Of a DNA stretch of 61,018 nt, positions 19,884-29,247 are shown piece after piece. Position numbers and translations under genes: made by a program. How positions within the stretch are numbered: the stretch's first letter is position 1; each line of letters starts with the position of its first letter. The notes beneath the pieces were generated by a model. It saw only the letters and a program-made list of their open reading frames with translations. It was not told the origin of the DNA and did not search any database. This DNA comes from Silicimonas sp. GTDB taxonomy: Bacteria; Pseudomonadota; Alphaproteobacteria; Rhodobacterales; Rhodobacteraceae. The stretch is from NCBI GenBank assembly GCA_022824315.1, contig JAJEAC010000130.1, forward strand, positions 1 through 61,018, read 5' to 3'.

Positions 19884-20867
19884 ATGATCAGGAGAGACTT
19901 GCTTATGGGCGTCGGCGCGGCGCTCGCCCTGTCAACGGCTGCACTGGTGCAGCCGGTGTCGGCTGCAGACACGACCATCCGGATAGCGTCGGTCACAGGC
20001 CCGGCTCACCATCACAACGTATCGCTGCGCTGGTTTGCAGACCGCGTGGCTGCGAGAGACGTCGGTCTGACAATCGAGGTCCTGGACGGCGCACAGCTCG
20101 GCGGCGAACGGGACTACATCGAAGGCATGATGCTGGGCAGCATCCAGATGGCCCAGGTGTCCACGGCGCCGGTCAGCGGGTTCATTCCCGAGTTCGACCT
20201 GTTCAGCCTGCCGTACCTGATCCGTGACACGGACCATTTCAAGAAAGTGGTTTCCGGACCGGTCGGCGTCAAGTTCAGTGAACTTGCCGAAGGGCGTGGC
20301 CTGAAGATTCTGGCCTGGTTCGACAACGGCTATCGCAACGTCTTCAACAAGGTTCGCCCCGTCGTCACGCCCGAAGACATGGACGGCTTGAAGATCCGCG
20401 TGATGGAAAGCCCGCTGATGGTGAACACGCTGAACGCGATGGGCGGCTCGGCAACCCCGATGTCGTACAGCGAGCTCTATACAGCGCTGGAACAAGGCGT
20501 TCTGGACGGTGGCGAAAACGCCGCCGGCAACGTGCTCAACGACAAGTTCTACGAGGTCAGCAGCTACTTCTCGATGACGCAGCATTTCCGTCCGCCGGGG
20601 ATCGTTGCCATCAGCATGGGGACCTGGAACGGGCTGACCGCCGAACAGCAGGCCGTCCTGACAGAAGAGGCTGCAGCACTGCAGGACTACGAAATCCAGC
20701 TGACTGCAGAAGTCGGCGCAGCCGCCGTCGACGAACTGAGAGCCAAAGGCATGGAGATCAACGAAGCCGATGTCGCCGCGTTCCGGGAACGCATGGGCCC
20801 GGTTTACGAGGACTTCGTTGCCAAGCAAGGCGCTGAACTTCTGGAGATGGTCCAGAACACGCAATAG
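19884..20867 (+). CDS. TRAP transporter substrate-binding protein (DctP type)
   Basis: 327 residues. Signal peptide 1 to about 28 ending VQPVSAADT. Typical DctP features are LRWFADRVAARD, GSIQMAQVSTAPVSGFIPEF, LKILAWFDNGYRNVFN, LKIRVMESPLMVNTLNAMGG and YTALEQGVLDGGENA. Strong AGAGGAGGAA upstream. The ligand is not predictable from sequence; the conserved Arg in KIRVMES would bind a carboxylate. Completes the TRAP system. Confidence 0.94.
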   Translation: MIRRDLLMGVGAALALSTAALVQPVSAADTTIRIASVTGPAHHHNVSLRWFADRVAARDVGLTIEVLDGAQLGGERDYIEGMMLGSIQMAQVSTAPVSGFIPEFDLFSLPYLIRDTDHFKKVVSGPVGVKFSELAEGRGLKILAWFDNGYRNVFNKVRPVVTPEDMDGLKIRVMESPLMVNTLNAMGGSATPMSYSELYTALEQGVLDGGENAAGNVLNDKFYEVSSYFSMTQHFRPPGIVAISMGTWNGLTAEQQAVLTEEAAALQDYEIQLTAEVGAAAVDELRAKGMEINEADVAAFRERMGPVYEDFVAKQGAELLEMVQNTQ

Positions 20868-20882
20868 CCGACAGCCAGACTT

Positions 20883-20911
20883 GCGCGGGCGGGTTTCGTG
20901 CCCGCCCGCGC
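20883..20911 (+). terminator. Terminator-like hairpin after TRAP operon
   Basis: GCGCGGGCGGG, 7-base loop, CCCGCCCGCGC: a perfect 11-bp GC stem 15 bases after the dctP stop, followed by TGTTCCTT. Strong stem, weak T-tract. Confidence 0.75.
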
Positions 20912-21188
20912 TGTTCCTTGGCGCCGCGTCCGACGGCATGAACGCATCTCGGCTCAATGGGCGAGATGCCCGCATCTGGCCAGGGACCACGTTCTTGTCG
21001 CCCGACCGGGACGGGAAGATGCGGGACGGATCCGGCAGACCGCATCTTCGTGCAGCGCTGCGGCGTGGCCATCCATTGCGGCGCAAAGGACAGGAATTCG
21101 GAAAAAGAGCTCCCGGATTTGGTGCACATCCAGACAGATCGGCAATGCGACGAGGGTCGCGTGGCCCCGATGAGCGCGGCAGGCGCGG
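20912..21188. other. Intergenic, no gene seen
   Basis: Stretch between the TRAP terminator and the convergent metal ABC operon. No conserved ORF or repeat is visible. Confidence 0.5.
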
Positions 21189-22094
21189 TCAGGTCCGCGC
21201 CGGACCGAACAGGGCGGCACATGCAAGGATCATGCCGGCCACCGTTCCGACCATGCCTGCAGCGCTCACCGCATTCTCCGAACCAAACCAGGCCGGCCCG
21301 CTGGCAGAGAGCGTGAACCCGAGCGTCGCCGCGATGAGCGCGAAGGCGGCGGACCAAGCCACCTGAGCGCCAAGTCGGTTCGTCATCAGGCGCGCGGCAG
21401 CCGGCGGGCAGATGAACATGGCGATCACGATTATGGAGCCGACGGCGTCAAATGCCGCAACGGCGGCGAGTGCCGATGCGATCACGATGCCAAGCCCGAT
21501 TGCCCGCACCGGAAGGCCGAGCGTCCTCGCGAAGCCTTCGTCGAACGTGGAAATCGCGAGCGGACGCCAGAAGGCGGCAAGGCACAGTCCGATCACGACG
21601 GTCACAAGGCCGATCCGGAACAGTTCGGGTGGAAGCCCCGCAAGCGCCACCGGATCCACGAGCGAAGTCCATCCGGTTGCATCCAGCCAGATCAGGCTCT
21701 CGAGATTGCCGAACAGGGCATGCTCGACATCAAGATGGACTCCGGACGTGTCGGACTTCTCCAGAACCAGCACGCCTGCCGCGAACATGGCCGTGAACAC
21801 CACGCCCATTGCCGCGCCGGGCTCGATTCGGCCGAACCGGCGAATGGCCTCGATCAGCACGACAGCCATGACGGCGGAAGCGGCGGAACCGAGCAGCATC
21901 GGCCAGGTCGAGATCGTGCCGGTCACCAGAAACGCGAGAACGATGCCCGGAAGGACAACGTGGCTGATCGCATCGCCGACAAGCGCCTGCCGCCTCAGGA
22001 CGAGGAAGTTGCCCGGCAATGCGCAGGCCAGTGCGGCCAGGCTCCCGATCAGCAAGGGAGTCAGCGAGAAGGTGACGAAGTCCGCACCGTTCAT
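21189..22094 (-). CDS. Mn/Zn/Fe-type ABC transporter permease (second)
   Basis: 301 residues with about eight spans, ABC-3 family (ALPGNFLVLRRQALVGDAIS HVVLPG, ICPPAAARLMTNRL). The ATG at 22094 overlaps the stop of the first permease (ATGA), so the two are coupled and form a heterodimer. No C-terminal extension, unlike its partner. Confidence 0.92.
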   Translation of the reverse strand: MNGADFVTFSLTPLLIGSLAALACALPGNFLVLRRQALVGDAISHVVLPGIVLAFLVTGTISTWPMLLGSAASAVMAVVLIEAIRRFGRIEPGAAMGVVFTAMFAAGVLVLEKSDTSGVHLDVEHALFGNLESLIWLDATGWTSLVDPVALAGLPPELFRIGLVTVVIGLCLAAFWRPLAISTFDEGFARTLGLPVRAIGLGIVIASALAAVAAFDAVGSIIVIAMFICPPAAARLMTNRLGAQVAWSAAFALIAATLGFTLSASGPAWFGSENAVSAAGMVGTVAGMILACAALFGPART

Positions 22095-23293
22095 GGCACG
22101 GCCTCCGGCGGGCCGATCCTGCGATCGATCTCCACGATCTGATCGGCAGTCAGGACGTCCTCGATCTGGGTCAGCCCGTCGTAGCGGGCGGCTGCAAGCT
22201 CGAGCTCGGGCGTGGCGCGCGCGACTTCCCAGCGTTTCTCGTCCCGGAACGCTCGTGCAGCACGTATGGTGCCCTTTCTTGTCGGCACGCCGTCCGCACG
22301 GGCGAGACCTCGCGCCTTGAGCAAGCGAATCGTCAGAGGTTCGTAGATCGGCTGGCCCTGGGCCAGTGCCAGCAGCCCTTGCCGCAAGTGGACACCGGTC
22401 TGGAAGCGGCGGTGGCGGACAAATGACGAAAGCAGGCCGCGACGCGGCGCGAACGCCATCGAGACCGCGAATGCGCAAAAGCTCACGAGGACGATCAGCG
22501 GACCTGTCGGCAGGTCGGGCGCACTGGCGGAAAGGCCGGCGCCGAGCCAGGCCGCGATGCCCCCGAAAGCACCTGCAAGAATCACGACCAGTTCGACCCG
22601 GTTTGTCCAGAGCCGGGCCGTAACCGGCGGAATGATGAGAAGCGCGACGATCAGGATGAGACCGACGACCTTCAGCCCGACGACAGTGACGCCCAGCACC
22701 AGACCCATCATCGTCAGGTCGATCCGGTCAAGCCGCACGCCGCTGGTGGAGGCAAATCCGGGATCGAAGGACACAAGCGACATCGGGCGGCGGAAGAGAA
22801 AGACGAGAGCGACGACGAGAAGGCCGCCGAGCGCGATCAGGATCGCGTCGGAAAGGAGCATGCCGGCGGTGGACCCCAGCAGGAATCCCTCGAGACCGGC
22901 CTGCTGTCCGGTCGACATGGTCTGGATGATGGTCAGCAGGACGATGCCGAGGCTGAAATAGGCCGACAGGACCGCGCCGATGGCGGCGTCTTCGGAGAGG
23001 CGCGTGCGGGAGGAAAGCCACTGGACGGCAAACAGGCCGGACATCGCCGTGATCGCGGAGCCGGCAAGCAGGCCGGGCAGGTATCGTCCGTCATGTCCGG
23101 ACAGCGTGAGCGCGATGAAGGCGAGGCCGATGCCGGGCAGCGTCGCGTGTGCAATGGCGTCGCTGACGAGCGCGCGCTTGCGCAGGAACAGGAAGGTTCC
23201 GGTGACGCCCGCCGCGATTCCGAGCAGCACGGCGGCGACGGTCACGAGCGTGGCGTTGTAGCCAAGTTGAAACGTCAGCGCGTCACGCAGCAT
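22091..23293 (-). CDS. Mn/Zn/Fe-type ABC transporter permease with C-terminal winged-helix-like extension
   Basis: 400 residues, about 110 longer than a plain family member. Residues 1 to about 290 are an ABC-3 permease (FLRKRALVSDAIAHATLPGI, LIIPPVTARLWTNR). The remainder is cytoplasmic (RQGLLALAQGQPIYEPLTIR LLKARGLAR..GTIRAARAFRD..LTADQIVEID) and has the helix-helix-wing pattern of DtxR/MntR-like or PadR-like winged helices. Such fusions are known in MntC/TroC-type permeases. The tail may sense metal or just assist assembly (inference). Confidence 0.88.
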   Translation of the reverse strand: MLRDALTFQLGYNATLVTVAAVLLGIAAGVTGTFLFLRKRALVSDAIAHATLPGIGLAFIALTLSGHDGRYLPGLLAGSAITAMSGLFAVQWLSSRTRLSEDAAIGAVLSAYFSLGIVLLTIIQTMSTGQQAGLEGFLLGSTAGMLLSDAILIALGGLLVVALVFLFRRPMSLVSFDPGFASTSGVRLDRIDLTMMGLVLGVTVVGLKVVGLILIVALLIIPPVTARLWTNRVELVVILAGAFGGIAAWLGAGLSASAPDLPTGPLIVLVSFCAFAVSMAFAPRRGLLSSFVRHRRFQTGVHLRQGLLALAQGQPIYEPLTIRLLKARGLARADGVPTRKGTIRAARAFRDEKRWEVARATPELELAAARYDGLTQIEDVLTADQIVEIDRRIGPPEAVP

Positions 23294-23298
23294 CGATC

Positions 23299-24102
23299 TC
23301 AGGCGCGCGCCTTCTGCGGATCCCGCACGCCCCGCTCCAAGCGCCCCCCATAGGCCGTCTCCAGTGCCTCCGGCGTGAATGCGGTCCCGACCGGCCCGTC
23401 GCTGATCTTGCGGACGTTCATCACCAGCACGTCGTCGAAATACTCTTCGACCGTCGACAGGTCGTGGTGCACCGCGATCACCGTCCTGCCGTCCGACCTA
23501 AGCGTCTTGAGCACCTTGATGATCGCCCGTTCGGTTGCCGCATCGACGCCTGCGAAGGGTTCATCGAGCAGGTAGAGCATCGCGTCCTGCGCAAGTGCGC
23601 GCGCCAGGAACACGCGCTGCTGCTGCCCGCCCGAGAGCTGGCCGATCTGGCGTGCGGAGAAGTCTTCCATGCCGACGCGCTCCAAGGCGGTCATGACCAT
23701 GTCGTCGTGATCGCGACCGTAGCGTCCTAGAAGGCCAAGACGCCGGTAGAGCCCTTGGGCCACGACATCGACAACACGTGCCGGGAAGTCCCAGTCGACG
23801 CTTGCACGTTGCGGTACGTAAGCGACGCGGTCACGGCTCCGGGCCAGCGTCGTTCCAAAGAACGTCGCCTGTCCCGCAAGCGGCTTGACGATGCCGAGAC
23901 CTGCCCTGAGAAGCGTGGACTTGCCGGCGCCGTTCGGCCCGATGATCCCGGTGATCCTGCCGGACCGGAACGAGGCGTCCACGGAAAACACCGCCGGCTT
24001 CCGGTCGTAGGCAACCGTCATGCCGCGAATGACGAGCGGACCGCCCTGGGTCGCCCGTTCGCGCATGTCGCGCATGCTCACGTCTTCAAGCCGTGCCTGC
24101 AT
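23299..24102 (-). CDS. Mn/Zn/Fe-type ABC transporter ATP-binding protein
   Basis: 267 residues from MQARLEDVSM. Walker A GPNGAGKSTLLRA, signature LSGGQQQRVFLARAL, Walker B LYLLDEPFAGVDA, switch VHHDLSTV. VPQRASVDWDFPARV is typical of the Mnt/Znu/Sit ATPase branch. Starts 4 bases after the binding-protein stop. Confidence 0.93.
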   Translation of the reverse strand: MQARLEDVSMRDMRERATQGGPLVIRGMTVAYDRKPAVFSVDASFRSGRITGIIGPNGAGKSTLLRAGLGIVKPLAGQATFFGTTLARSRDRVAYVPQRASVDWDFPARVVDVVAQGLYRRLGLLGRYGRDHDDMVMTALERVGMEDFSARQIGQLSGGQQQRVFLARALAQDAMLYLLDEPFAGVDAATERAIIKVLKTLRSDGRTVIAVHHDLSTVEEYFDDVLVMNVRKISDGPVGTAFTPEALETAYGGRLERGVRDPQKARA

Positions 24103-24106
24103 GGCG

Positions 24107-25078
24107 TCAACTCCCCGCACTCAACCGCCCGGACATTCCGCGTGGCGGGACGCTGCCGCCCAGGCCGCCCGCGATGACGGTCACGTTGTGGTCGATCATT
24201 CCGACATAGGTGCCCTCGTAGGTCCCCGCGGCTCCCATCGCGTCCGAGTATAGTTCGCCGCCAATGCGAACATTCCAGCCCGTCGCCGCCGTCCCTTCGA
24301 CAAGGGCGCGGACAAGCCGGTCGGATACCGAACTTTCGACAAAGACCGCCGCAATCCGGCGCTCGACGATGAGGTCGACAAGCTCGGTCATGCGGTTCAG
24401 GCCGGTTTCGCTCTCGGTCGAGATGCCCTGGATCCCGATAACTTCGAAACCGTATGCGCGGCCGAAATAGTTGAAGGCGTCATGTGCCGTCACCAGCACC
24501 CGTGCCGTCTCCGGCACGGTCGAGAGAACCCGGGAGCTGTAGGCATCCAACCGGTCAAGCTCGGCGAGAAACGCGTCCGCGTTGGCGGCAAACGCTGCAG
24601 CGCCGTCCGGCCTCACGAACGACAGCGCATCGCGCGTCGCGAGGGTCGCGAGCCGCCAGAGGCCAGGATCCATCCAGACATGCGGATCAAAACGGTCGGC
24701 GTAATCGTCATGCGCGATCCTGAGGTTCTCCGGAACGGCCTCGGCGAGCGCCACGACCGGAACCCGGCGAGCGAGTTCGGCAAGCACGTCCTCCATCTGC
24801 GCCTCAAGGTAAAGACCGTTCCAGAGCACGAGATCCGCCTTCGCCGTTGCGACGATATCCGTCCGGGTCTGGCGATAGGAATGCGGATCGACGCCCGGAC
24901 CCATCAGGGCCTTGACCTCGACCAGGTCGCCGCCGACCCGACGCGCCGCATCAGCCGTCATGCCTGTCGTGGCCACGACCTTGAGCGGCCGGCCCGCTAC
25001 GGCGGCGACGGGGGCCGGCAGGCCAGCGGCGAGAATTCCGCTGCCCAGCCCCGTCAATAGTGTCCGTCTCGTGGCCAT
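24107..25078 (-). CDS. Metal ABC transporter substrate-binding protein (cluster A-I, Mn-type ligand set)
   Basis: 323 residues. A signal peptide with an Arg pair ([20 protein letters not shown]) could be Tat- or Sec-dependent. Ligands align as His (VDPHSY), His (FDPHVWMDP), Glu ([10 protein letters not shown]) and Asp (ELYSDAMG). This is the PsaA/TroA-like set for Mn or Zn. There is no His-rich loop as in ZnuA, which favours manganese/iron over zinc. First gene of a four-gene operon, divergent from copA. Confidence 0.9.
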   Translation of the reverse strand: MATRRTLLTGLGSGILAAGLPAPVAAVAGRPLKVVATTGMTADAARRVGGDLVEVKALMGPGVDPHSYRQTRTDIVATAKADLVLWNGLYLEAQMEDVLAELARRVPVVALAEAVPENLRIAHDDYADRFDPHVWMDPGLWRLATLATRDALSFVRPDGAAAFAANADAFLAELDRLDAYSSRVLSTVPETARVLVTAHDAFNYFGRAYGFEVIGIQGISTESETGLNRMTELVDLIVERRIAAVFVESSVSDRLVRALVEGTAATGWNVRIGGELYSDAMGAAGTYEGTYVGMIDHNVTVIAGGLGGSVPPRGMSGRLSAGS

Positions 25079-25094
25079 CTGATCACGCACCCTG

Positions 25095-25135
25095 TATTGA
25101 GAATAAGTCGCAATTGCGGCATACTTGCGACCCGT
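25095..25135. promoter_or_regulatory. Candidate metal-regulator site upstream of the metal ABC operon
   Basis: AT-rich upstream of the binding-protein start, with the perfect 10-bp palindrome CGCAATTGCG at 25109-25118 and a Fur-like 7-1-7 arrangement (TGAGAAT, A, AGTCGCA, five of seven matches). It could be a Mur/Fur or MntR site. No family assignment is secure. Confidence 0.35.
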
Positions 25136-25183
25136 TCGCAAAAATGTCAAGCCCCTTGTCCTCGTCGCCGGGAATTTCCGGCC

Positions 25184-25214
25184 TTGACCCTCCAGTCACT
25201 GGAATCTTTAAGTC
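25184..25214 (+). promoter_or_regulatory. CueR-type copA promoter (19-bp spacer)
   Basis: The -35 box TTGACC (25184-25189), exactly 19 bases, then TAAGTC as -10 (25209-25214). The spacer carries the dyad TCCAGT-C-ACTGGA (25191-25203). The over-long spacer with a central dyad is the hallmark of MerR-family copper activators, here presumably the cueR gene downstream of copA. Confidence 0.85.
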
Positions 25215-25221
25215 ATCGATC

Positions 25222-27444
25222 ATGGATGACACGGTTCAGTCAACGCAGCGATTCCGGGTCGAAGGACTCCATTGCGCGTCCTGCAAGGCACGGCTGGAAG
25301 CCGCGCTCGCCGCCGTTCCGGGCATCCTGGAAGCGCAAGTCAATCTCGCGGATGCCAGCGCAACGCTTTCCATGCTCGGCTCCGTGACACCGCTCAGCAT
25401 CCAGGAAGCCGCAGAGCGTTCGGGCTATGGACTGGAGATCGATTCCGGCGGCTTCCCGGAACCGGAGAAACAGGAAGAAACGACGCGCCTCGCCCGCGAC
25501 ACGCTGGTCGCCGCGGCACTCGTCCTGCCGGTCTTCCTGGTCGAGATGGGGGGGCACGTCTACCCGCCCGTGCATCACTTCGTGGAACGGTCAATCGGAC
25601 TTCAGGCAAGCTGGGTGCTTCAGTTCCTGCTCGTTGGAGCGGCCTTGGCGGGACCTGGGCGCCGCTTCATCGAGAGCGGCGTGCCGTCTCTGCTGCGAGG
25701 CCGCCCCGACATGAATGCGCTCGTAGCACTGGGCACCTCGGCGGCCTTCGGGTATTCGACGGTGGCAACCTTCCTTCCTTCCCTGCTCCCGGCGGGCACA
25801 CGGGCCGTCTATTTCGAGGCGGCGGGCGTGATCATCGTGCTGATCCTTTTCGGTCGACTCCTGGAGGCGCGGGCCAAGGGCAAGGCGGGCTCGGCAATCC
25901 AGGCCCTGATCGGGATGCAACCGCAAGTTGCCCGGGTCGTGACCGAGACCGGCGAGGAGGAACGCCTGATCGAACGCCTGCAACCTGGCGACCTGGTCCG
26001 CGTACGCCCCGGCGAGCGGGTTCCCGTGGACGGGATCGTCGCGGATGGCAGTTCGCTGGTCGACGAGAGCATGCTGACCGGCGAACCCCTTCCGGTGGCC
26101 AAGGCTGGCGGCGACGCCGTCACGGGTGCAACCGTAAACGGCGAGGGCGCACTCCTGGTCAGGGCGACGCGGGTCGGTCGCGACACCGTGCTCGCGAGGA
26201 TCGTGCAGATGGTGCGAGACGCGCAGGCCACGCGCCTTCCCGTCGAGGCCCTGGTCGACCGGGTCACGGCGTGGTTCGTGCCCGCCGTCATGCTGGTCGC
26301 CGTCGCGACCTTCGTGATCTGGCTTGCCGTCGCGCCGGAACTTGCGCTTGTCGCCGGCGTTTCGGTCCTGATCGTCGCCTGCCCCTGCGCCATGGGACTC
26401 GCCGTGCCGACATCCATCATGACAGGAACCGGGCGTGCTGCGGAACTCGGCGTGCTGTTCCGGCAAGGCGACGCATTGCAGCGCCTGAGCAGCGTCGACA
26501 CGATCGCCTTCGACAAGACGGGCACGCTGACCGAAGGGACTCCCTGTCTGACGCATGTGGAGGTTGCCGAAGGGTTTGAGCGCCCGGAGGTGCTCAAGGC
26601 CACGGCGGCGGTCGAGGCGCTGTCAGAACATCCCGTCGCGCACGCCGTGACGAATGCCGTCGAGAAATGGCCGGAAGCCGACGGATTCCGATCCCTGTCC
26701 GGTCGGGGCGTCGTGGCGACAGTCGGCAACCAGCTCGTCCGGATCGGCTCGGCGCGGATGATGACAGAGGCCGGGATTGACATCTCCGCGTTGGCCGATG
26801 CGGCCAAGGAACGGGCCCGACTTGGCGAAACTGCGTTCTTTGTCGGCATCGGCACCCGGTTGGCGGCCGTTCTGTCGGTCGCGGACCCGGTGAAGGACAC
26901 CGCCATCGACGCGATCAGGGACCTGAACACGGGTGGCCATCGGGTCGCCCTGGTCTCAGGTGACGGTCGCGATGCGGCGGAAGCGATCGCCCAACGGCTG
27001 GGCATCGGGGAGGTCTTCGCGGACGCGCTTCCGGAAGCGAAGACTGCCGTCATCCATGATCTTTCAAGTCCGGGCACGCTTGCCTTCGTCGGCGACGGCA
27101 TCAATGACGCGCCCGCGCTCGCGACGGCGGATGTCGGCATCGCCATTGGCACAGGTACCGATGTCGCGATCGAGTCCGCCGACGTGGTCCTGACGTCCGG
27201 CGACCCGCGAGGCGTCGTCACGGCCATCGGTCTCAGCCGCGACACGATGCGGAACATCCGGCAGAACCTGGCCTGGGCTTTCGGCTACAACATCCTGCTG
27301 ATCCCGGTCGCGGCGGGAGCGCTCTATCCTGCGTTCGGAATCCTGCTGTCGCCAATGCTGGCGGCCGCGGCCATGGCACTGTCGAGCGTCGCTGTCGTGA
27401 CCAACGCGCTCAGGCTGCGCCGCTCCGAAGGAGGGTTGACATGA
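25222..27444 (+). CDS. copA: Copper-translocating P1B-type ATPase
   Basis: 740 residues from MDDTVQST. One N-terminal heavy-metal-associated domain ([15 protein letters not shown], residues about 10-75), eight membrane helices with the CPC ion-binding motif ([12 protein letters not shown]), phosphorylation site [18 protein letters not shown] (the HP dipeptide) and [10 protein letters not shown]. Exports Cu(I) from the cytoplasm. The -10 box ends 7 bases before the ATG, so the transcript is probably leaderless. A longer in-frame start at 25060 lies upstream of the promoter and is rejected. Confidence 0.95.
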   Translation: MDDTVQSTQRFRVEGLHCASCKARLEAALAAVPGILEAQVNLADASATLSMLGSVTPLSIQEAAERSGYGLEIDSGGFPEPEKQEETTRLARDTLVAAALVLPVFLVEMGGHVYPPVHHFVERSIGLQASWVLQFLLVGAALAGPGRRFIESGVPSLLRGRPDMNALVALGTSAAFGYSTVATFLPSLLPAGTRAVYFEAAGVIIVLILFGRLLEARAKGKAGSAIQALIGMQPQVARVVTETGEEERLIERLQPGDLVRVRPGERVPVDGIVADGSSLVDESMLTGEPLPVAKAGGDAVTGATVNGEGALLVRATRVGRDTVLARIVQMVRDAQATRLPVEALVDRVTAWFVPAVMLVAVATFVIWLAVAPELALVAGVSVLIVACPCAMGLAVPTSIMTGTGRAAELGVLFRQGDALQRLSSVDTIAFDKTGTLTEGTPCLTHVEVAEGFERPEVLKATAAVEALSEHPVAHAVTNAVEKWPEADGFRSLSGRGVVATVGNQLVRIGSARMMTEAGIDISALADAAKERARLGETAFFVGIGTRLAAVLSVADPVKDTAIDAIRDLNTGGHRVALVSGDGRDAAEAIAQRLGIGEVFADALPEAKTAVIHDLSSPGTLAFVGDGINDAPALATADVGIAIGTGTDVAIESADVVLTSGDPRGVVTAIGLSRDTMRNIRQNLAWAFGYNILLIPVAAGALYPAFGILLSPMLAAAAMALSSVAVVTNALRLRRSEGGLT

Positions 27445-27827
27445 ACATTGGCGAAGCGGCGAAGGCCGCCGGCCTGCCGGTCAAGACAATTCGCTACTAC
27501 GAGGACATCGGCCTCGTGCGGCCCGCCCGGAGCGAAAACGGGTACCGCGTATTTGCCGAATCCGATCTACACAAGCTGAATTTCCTCGGGCGGTCACGCG
27601 CGTTAGGCTTCTCGATCGAGGATTGCCGGGCGCTCCTCGCGCTCTACGAGGACGGAACGCGGTCAAGTTCGGAAGTGCGCGAGATCGCCGAGCGTCATCT
27701 CGCGGACATCGAAGGCAAGATCACCGACCTCCAGTCCCTGCGAGACACGCTGGCCCATCTGGTCGCAAGCTGCGCCGGCGACGCACGACCGGACTGCCCG
27801 ATTCTCGACAACCTGAGCGGCGACTGA
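27441..27827 (+). CDS. cueR: Cu(I)-responsive MerR-family regulator
   Basis: 128 residues. MerR helix-turn-helix ([26 protein letters not shown]), long dimer helix, and the Cu-binding C-terminal loop with two Cys ([13 protein letters not shown]). ATG overlaps the copA stop (ATGA), so regulator and pump share the CueR-type promoter, giving positive autoregulation by copper. Confidence 0.94.
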   Translation: MNIGEAAKAAGLPVKTIRYYEDIGLVRPARSENGYRVFAESDLHKLNFLGRSRALGFSIEDCRALLALYEDGTRSSSEVREIAERHLADIEGKITDLQSLRDTLAHLVASCAGDARPDCPILDNLSGD

Positions 27828-28111
27828 CACGTGTCGCCCGGTCGGTCAGAAAGGCGTCGGCCCGCACCGGGATCTCTGCAGGCACGGACTTCAAGGCAAG
27901 CGCAAGAGCGAGTGTGTCCATTCGGCATCGAAGGCGCGGGAGGTCGCCTGCAGGCTGCGCGGCCGTCTTGGAATCGTTGCAAGGCAGTGCTACAGCTTGG
28001 ACACGCGAGCGCGGATTTTCCGGTATCGCGCAACAAGCAAAGGAGGACAAGGTCCTGTCACAAATCAGGGACGCGGTCCGTGGCGAGGCCGCCGAGAACG
28101 CTGGAACGACT

Positions 28112-28480
28112 GTGTCCGGCAAAGCCAACATCCTCACGAGCGAATCGCTCGTAGGCGTAATCCTGACATCGCTGAACGACATCAAGGCCGAGGGAGTCGT
28201 GAAGATCGACCTCCGCGGCAAGAGCCAGATTGCGGACTGGATGGTCATCGCCTCCGGCGGTTCGTCGCGGCAGGTAACGGCCATATCCGAACATCTCGTG
28301 GACAGGTTGAAACAGGATCACGGTCGCCTCTCCAGGATCGAGGGAAAGGACGCCGGCGACTGGGTGCTGATCGACCTCGGAGACGCGATCGTTCACGTCT
28401 TCAGGCCGGAAGTGCGTGAGTTCTACCAGCTCGAGAAGCTCTGGATGACGCCCGGCCAGGCCGCCGCGTCCGGCACGTGA
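28112..28480 (+). CDS. rsfS: Ribosomal silencing factor RsfS
   Basis: Binds uL14 and blocks subunit joining under nutrient limitation. The RsfS core runs from about residue 10 (SLNDIKAEGVVKIDLRGKSQ, DWMVIASGGSSRQV, DWVLIDLGDAIVHVFRPEVR EFYQLEKLW). Start is uncertain. GTG 28112 gives 122 residues. A CTG at 28055, 8 bases after AGGAGG, would give 141 and has by far the better ribosome binding site. No nadD precedes it, unlike in many bacteria. Followed by rlmH. Confidence 0.9.
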   Translation: MSGKANILTSESLVGVILTSLNDIKAEGVVKIDLRGKSQIADWMVIASGGSSRQVTAISEHLVDRLKQDHGRLSRIEGKDAGDWVLIDLGDAIVHVFRPEVREFYQLEKLWMTPGQAAASGT

Positions 28481-28493
28481 GTCTCCACGTTCA

Positions 28494-28961
28494 ATGAGGC
28501 TGCAGATCGCGGCGGTCGGTCGCCTCAGGTCCGGACCCGAAGCTGACCTCGTCAGCGACTATCTTGCGCGGACCGGAAGGACCGGCATGCAGGTCGGGAT
28601 CGGCCCCGTGAGCATCCAGGAAGTCGAAGCCCGGAAGGGCGGCACGCAGGAAGAGGCCAGGCTTCTCGCGAAAGCGACAGCCGACGCGAAGCCGCTGGTG
28701 GTGCTTGACGAGCGCGGCACCTCCTTGAATTCACCCGGCCTGGCAGCGCGACTTGAAGCGTGGCGTGACCAAGGCCACCGTCAAGCCGCCTTCGTGATCG
28801 GCGGTGCTGACGGCATCGCATCGACGCTCCGGGGCCGTGCGGACCTGGTCCTGGGCCTTGGTCCCATGGTCTGGCCGCACATGCTGGTGCGCGTCATGCT
28901 GGCCGAACAACTCTACCGCTCGGTATCGATCCTGTCAGGCGGCCCGTACCACAGGGGGTGA
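28494..28961 (+). CDS. rlmH: 23S rRNA pseudouridine-1915 N3-methyltransferase
   Basis: 155-residue SPOUT methyltransferase. LDERGTSLNSPGLAARLE, FVIGGADGI and the conserved end AEQLYRSVSILSGGPYHR are diagnostic. Methylates pseudouridine 1915 in helix 69. 13 bases after rsfS, the usual pairing. Confidence 0.96.
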   Translation: MRLQIAAVGRLRSGPEADLVSDYLARTGRTGMQVGIGPVSIQEVEARKGGTQEEARLLAKATADAKPLVVLDERGTSLNSPGLAARLEAWRDQGHRQAAFVIGGADGIASTLRGRADLVLGLGPMVWPHMLVRVMLAEQLYRSVSILSGGPYHRG

Positions 28962-29247
28962 ACGCAGGGATCGTGCCGCGGCGCAGGCGGTCACCTGCAG
29001 GCGCGCCCGGCGAGATTCATGCCCAATTGCGCCGAGCCGCCACCCGCGGTCGTTCAAGCAACGGCGTCGGGGGCCTCGCGCCCGATGATCTCCTGGAGTC
29101 CCGCGAAGCCCGGACATGCCCGGTTCCTGGCCGGTGAACGGGGCGGTCTCCACCCGAAGGGACGTCTCGGCAGATGCATCCACCCGATTGCGAAATTCGG
29201 CCGCCGGCGAGCTTGGTTCCTTGACCGACCCCCGCCCGGGCCTTCCG

